This document shows, in pieces, positions 59,596-62,000 of a DNA stretch of 62,000 nt. The first letter of the stretch is position 1, and every line of letters starts with the position of its first letter. The stretch spans positions 960,001 through 1,022,000 of the forward strand of contig WPIO01000127.1 in assembly GCA_009760855.2 (NCBI GenBank), read 5' to 3'. The position numbers and the translations under genes were made by a program. Under the pieces are notes generated by a model. That model was not told where the DNA came from, searched no databases, and worked only from the letters and a program-made list of their open reading frames with translations. The stretch is from Cristatella mucedo. Lineage: Eukaryota > Bryozoa > Phylactolaemata > Cristatellidae.

Positions 59596-59735
59596 GCTGG
59601 TTTGGCCCAGCGGTTAAGGTGCTCGCCCCGACCCAAGGTCTAGCCGAGGTCGTGGGCTTGAGCCCCGAAGCATACGTGAAACGCCTGCATAGAGTTTAAG
59701 TTCTCTTAGGGCACTGTACAAATGAATTATATACA
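59596..59735 (+). mobile_element. SINE-B copy, full length
   Basis: Head GAGCTGGTTTGGCCCAGCGG then TTAAGGTGCTCGCCCCGACC, box B-like GGGCTTGAGCCCC, GCATACGTGAAACGCCTGCA, and the tail TAGAGTTTAAGTTCTCTTAG followed by GGCACTGTACAAATGAATTA. The tail repeats the LINE-A hairpin layout. Confidence 0.85.
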
Positions 59736-59906
59736 TATTTTCAATGACATTTGATATTGAACATCCAACTGTTTATATTGAACGTCCATGAGGCCACTCG
59801 GTTGACCGCTCAAGAGATATGTGATGAAATAATGAAGTTGAGTTTAAAGAAGGAGGAAAAAGCCAATCTCAACTACGGGGATAAATTTGAAAAGAGAAAG
59901 TGGTAA

Positions 59907-60258
59907 CTCCAAAGTAACTCCAAAGTAACTCCAAAGTAACTCCAAAGTAACTCCAAAGTAACTCCAAAGTAACTCCAAAGTAACTCCAAAGTAACTCCAA
60001 AGTAACTCCAAAGTAACTCCAAAGTAACTCCAAAGTAACTCCAAAGTAACTCCAAAGTAACTCCAAAGTAACTCCAAAGTAACTCCAAAGTAACTCCAAA
60101 GTAACTCCAAAGTAACTCCAAAGTAACTCCAAAGTAACTCCAAAGTAAGTCCAAAGTAACTCCAAAGTAACTCCAAAGTAACTCCAAAGTAACTCCAAAG
60201 TAACTCCAAAGTAACTCCAAAGTAACTCCAAAGTAACTCCAAAGTAACTCCAAAGTAA
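59907..60258 (+). repeat. 11-bp tandem repeat, 32 copies
   Basis: Unit AACTCCAAAGT, almost perfect; one copy near 60147 has AAGTCC. All three minus frames stay open with the same 11-residue repeat (ELLWSYFGVTL) because 11 is not a multiple of 3 and no stop is formed. This is not a gene. Confidence 0.97.
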
Positions 60259-60259
60259 C

Positions 60260-60785
60260 ATCACAGCTCTCTAAGTAACCCAAGATTAAACACGGTTTGT
60301 TCAGTTTTGCACTCGTTTTGTGTAGCAGTTGGAGTTCAGAGACTGAACGTCGTACTCGAATTTACGTGTATACCTTCTTCCGAGTGAGCTCGCCCAACAC
60401 TAGTTAGCATGGCGAGTTATTCGTGCTGCAGATAATTCACTATGTAACCCAATTTCTGGCTCTGCGTAGGAGGAAGTGTTATTTCCTATTTGCTTTTGCC
60501 TCAGAAATGTAGAAAATGGTCATTATTCCCCATACTCTTTCGTTTTGTGGCTAGGAAAAGTTTAACTTGGAATTCGCCCATTACCGACGACAAAGCGGAC
60601 AGACGGCCTGCGTCCAGTCTGTGCACTCGTCGAGTAGTGGCTGACCCGGAAGAAGGCAGAAGGAATAGACCCTATAAGGGGCGATGACCTGGGCCACCCC
60701 TATTCCTGTCTCCACTGTCACAATTTACGAAATTATGTCTTACTTCCACTCGCTGAACAACCTCAAGTTCGTGTAGAATAAGTAC
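60260..60785. other. Unassigned spacer
   Basis: Nothing recognised. Confidence 0.4.
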
Positions 60786-60789
60786 TATA

Positions 60790-60935
60790 ATATAATGCAT
60801 TCGTATAGCATCAGAGGAGAGCTTAATCTCTATTCAGGTGCTTCAAATATGCCACGGGGGGCTAGAGCCCACTAGCTCGATCAGCAAACACATTCACTTA
60901 GACTTCAGTCGTTAAAGGATAGCACCTTAACTTAG
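60790..60935 (-). mobile_element. SINE-B copy, diverged
   Basis: On plus: ATAATGCATTCGTATAGCAT, AGAGCTTAATCTCTATTCAG, GTGCTTCAAATATGCCACGG, GGGCTAGAGCCC and a degraded head at 60905-60935. Confidence 0.65.
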
Positions 60936-61148
60936 GTGCTTATGCGTGCTGACACCTAGCATGTTGCTACTTACCATAGTTGCATGCTGACCCAGTGCAT
61001 GTCACCTCCTACCACGATATGATTGTTGTCATTGAGCATATTAAGACTAACCATTCGACCACGCTTCCTTTGCAGCAAACATAAAGTGCTTAGAAAGATG
61101 TTGAGTTCTCTGAGGGTGCTATAATAAATGCATTATTATTATTATTAT
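60936..61148 (+). mobile_element. LINE-A 3' tail
   Basis: GTGCTTATGCGTGCTGACAC, ATGCTGACCCAGTGCATGTC, CCTTTGCAGCAAACATAAAG, TGAGTTCTCTGAGGGTGCTA and (TTA)n at 61133-61147. Only the 3' untranslated region remains. Confidence 0.85.
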
Positions 61149-62000
61149 AACCACTGGGACAAACGAGCGCGGCTATAGTCACGTGACTATGCGCCCTAAT
61201 TTTCAACTACTTTCGGGTCTCTTCTCCCCTGCAAGAAAGGTCACCTCGCAGGTCACCTCTTGCCCCTAAAATAAAATCTTTCAGGTGTCTCCCACTGGAT
61301 GAAAATCCTGGCTCCAACTCTGTCGAAGAATTCTAAGCGGATTCAAGCAATGCTAAAACTGATGGATGAAGGATAAAAGATAAAAGATGTCACCTAGCTT
61401 TTCAATGATGTGGGGCCCCGAGCGCAGAACTGCATGCATAACCAATTGCTCTAGCAATCTCACTAGGTGAGGCATCGACGTGGCGAATACGCAAATAATC
61501 AAAAGCACGAGCACATAACCACGCTGTACAAAGCACGGGGCCATGCACCATACTATGTCTCACCAGCACATTACTCAGTAGCAAGAGCTGCATACTTGGC
61601 TGCACCAGCACCATACGATGTTGAACTACCATCCTACCTTGACCTATCATCTCACCTCAACCTATGGTGCGAACCGTACCGTCTCGCTCAAAGTGCATCG
61701 AACGAACAATAATCGGTCTGGCACCGAGCAAACCGTAAAAATATTGGCTTGCTAGGTAAAACACTCGGTTACCCAGAGCGGGTGGGTGGCACAGGTATGA
61801 CCCCCACAACCCCCCTTTGGAGCGGGTAGGGTGGCGAAGGTACGACTCAATATATTTGCGACCATACAAACGCCTAATCAAGCCAGAGCTCTGTCACCAG
61901 TCATACCAATAATCCCTCTTAGTCATCGAGGAGCACCTTGCGATAAATGGCCTCGAAAGGGCGAAGAGCTCAAGAAGAACTAAGGTAATCGCATTACCTT
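61149..62000. other. Unassigned spacer at window end
   Basis: No gene, repeat family or splice-consistent exon recognised. Confidence 0.4.

Noticed and set aside
59844-60283. Three overlapping 130-codon minus frames with a leucine/tyrosine/phenylalanine repeat
   Set aside because: Pure consequence of an 11-bp tandem repeat without stop codons.

Overview
This is a eukaryotic (metazoan) genomic window. It shows genes split by GT-AG introns, tRNA-derived SINEs, many 5'-truncated non-LTR retrotransposons, and abundant micro- and minisatellites. I see no operons, ribosome-binding sites, phage, IS or CRISPR structures. The species cannot be named from the sequence; the repeat composition fits an invertebrate better than a vertebrate, but that is inference.

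Two genes can be read with confidence, both on the minus strand. (1) 33828-18143: a complete NFXL1 orthologue in 16 exons. All exon phases close and give a protein of about 1006 residues: low-complexity N-terminus, acidic stretch, RING/PHD-like C4HC3 finger, a long array of NFX1-type zinc fingers, charged coiled coil and C-terminal membrane anchor. Its stop codon lies inside a 24-bp tandem repeat. (2) 46992-45431: a three-exon adaptor gene of about 390 residues with three acidic tyrosine motifs (one YEEI), one SH3 domain, a proline-rich linker and one SH2 domain. It is most like NCK but lacks NCK's first two SH3 domains. A third locus, 54452-54644 (+), looks like the first exon of a gene for a mitochondrially targeted protein, with its start codon inside an AAGATGGCGGC element; the rest of that gene was not found.

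Most of the remaining sequence is repeats. A CR1/L2-like LINE (LINE-A) has one nearly full-length but inactivated copy at 37058-40460 (-) and about 15 truncated copies. A related second LINE (LINE-B) has five copies, one inserted inside a LINE-A copy. LINE-A copies end in a nested stem-loop followed by (TTA)n. A tRNA-derived SINE (SINE-B) carries the same kind of 3' end, so it probably uses LINE-A machinery. A second SINE family (SINE-A) has three copies with perfect or near-perfect RNA polymerase III B boxes. A hAT terminus resembling SPIN/URR1 elements is at 36688-36731, and a possible Tc1/mariner end is at 42254. Tandem repeats include a nearly homopurine block of about 680 bp at 8664-9345 with a very long poly-G run, and arrays of 11, 12, 14, 24, 32, 35, 74 and about 212 bp. 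Several perfect hairpins with loops of 4-6 nt are scattered through introns and spacers.

Layout: 1-17.6 kb is repeat-rich intergenic DNA; 17.6-34 kb is NFXL1 with repeats in its introns; 34-45 kb is retrotransposon-dominated; 45-47 kb is the SH3-SH2 adaptor; 47-54 kb is repeats; 54-62 kb is a possible first exon, large satellites and unassigned sequence. The two firm genes are not visibly related in function.
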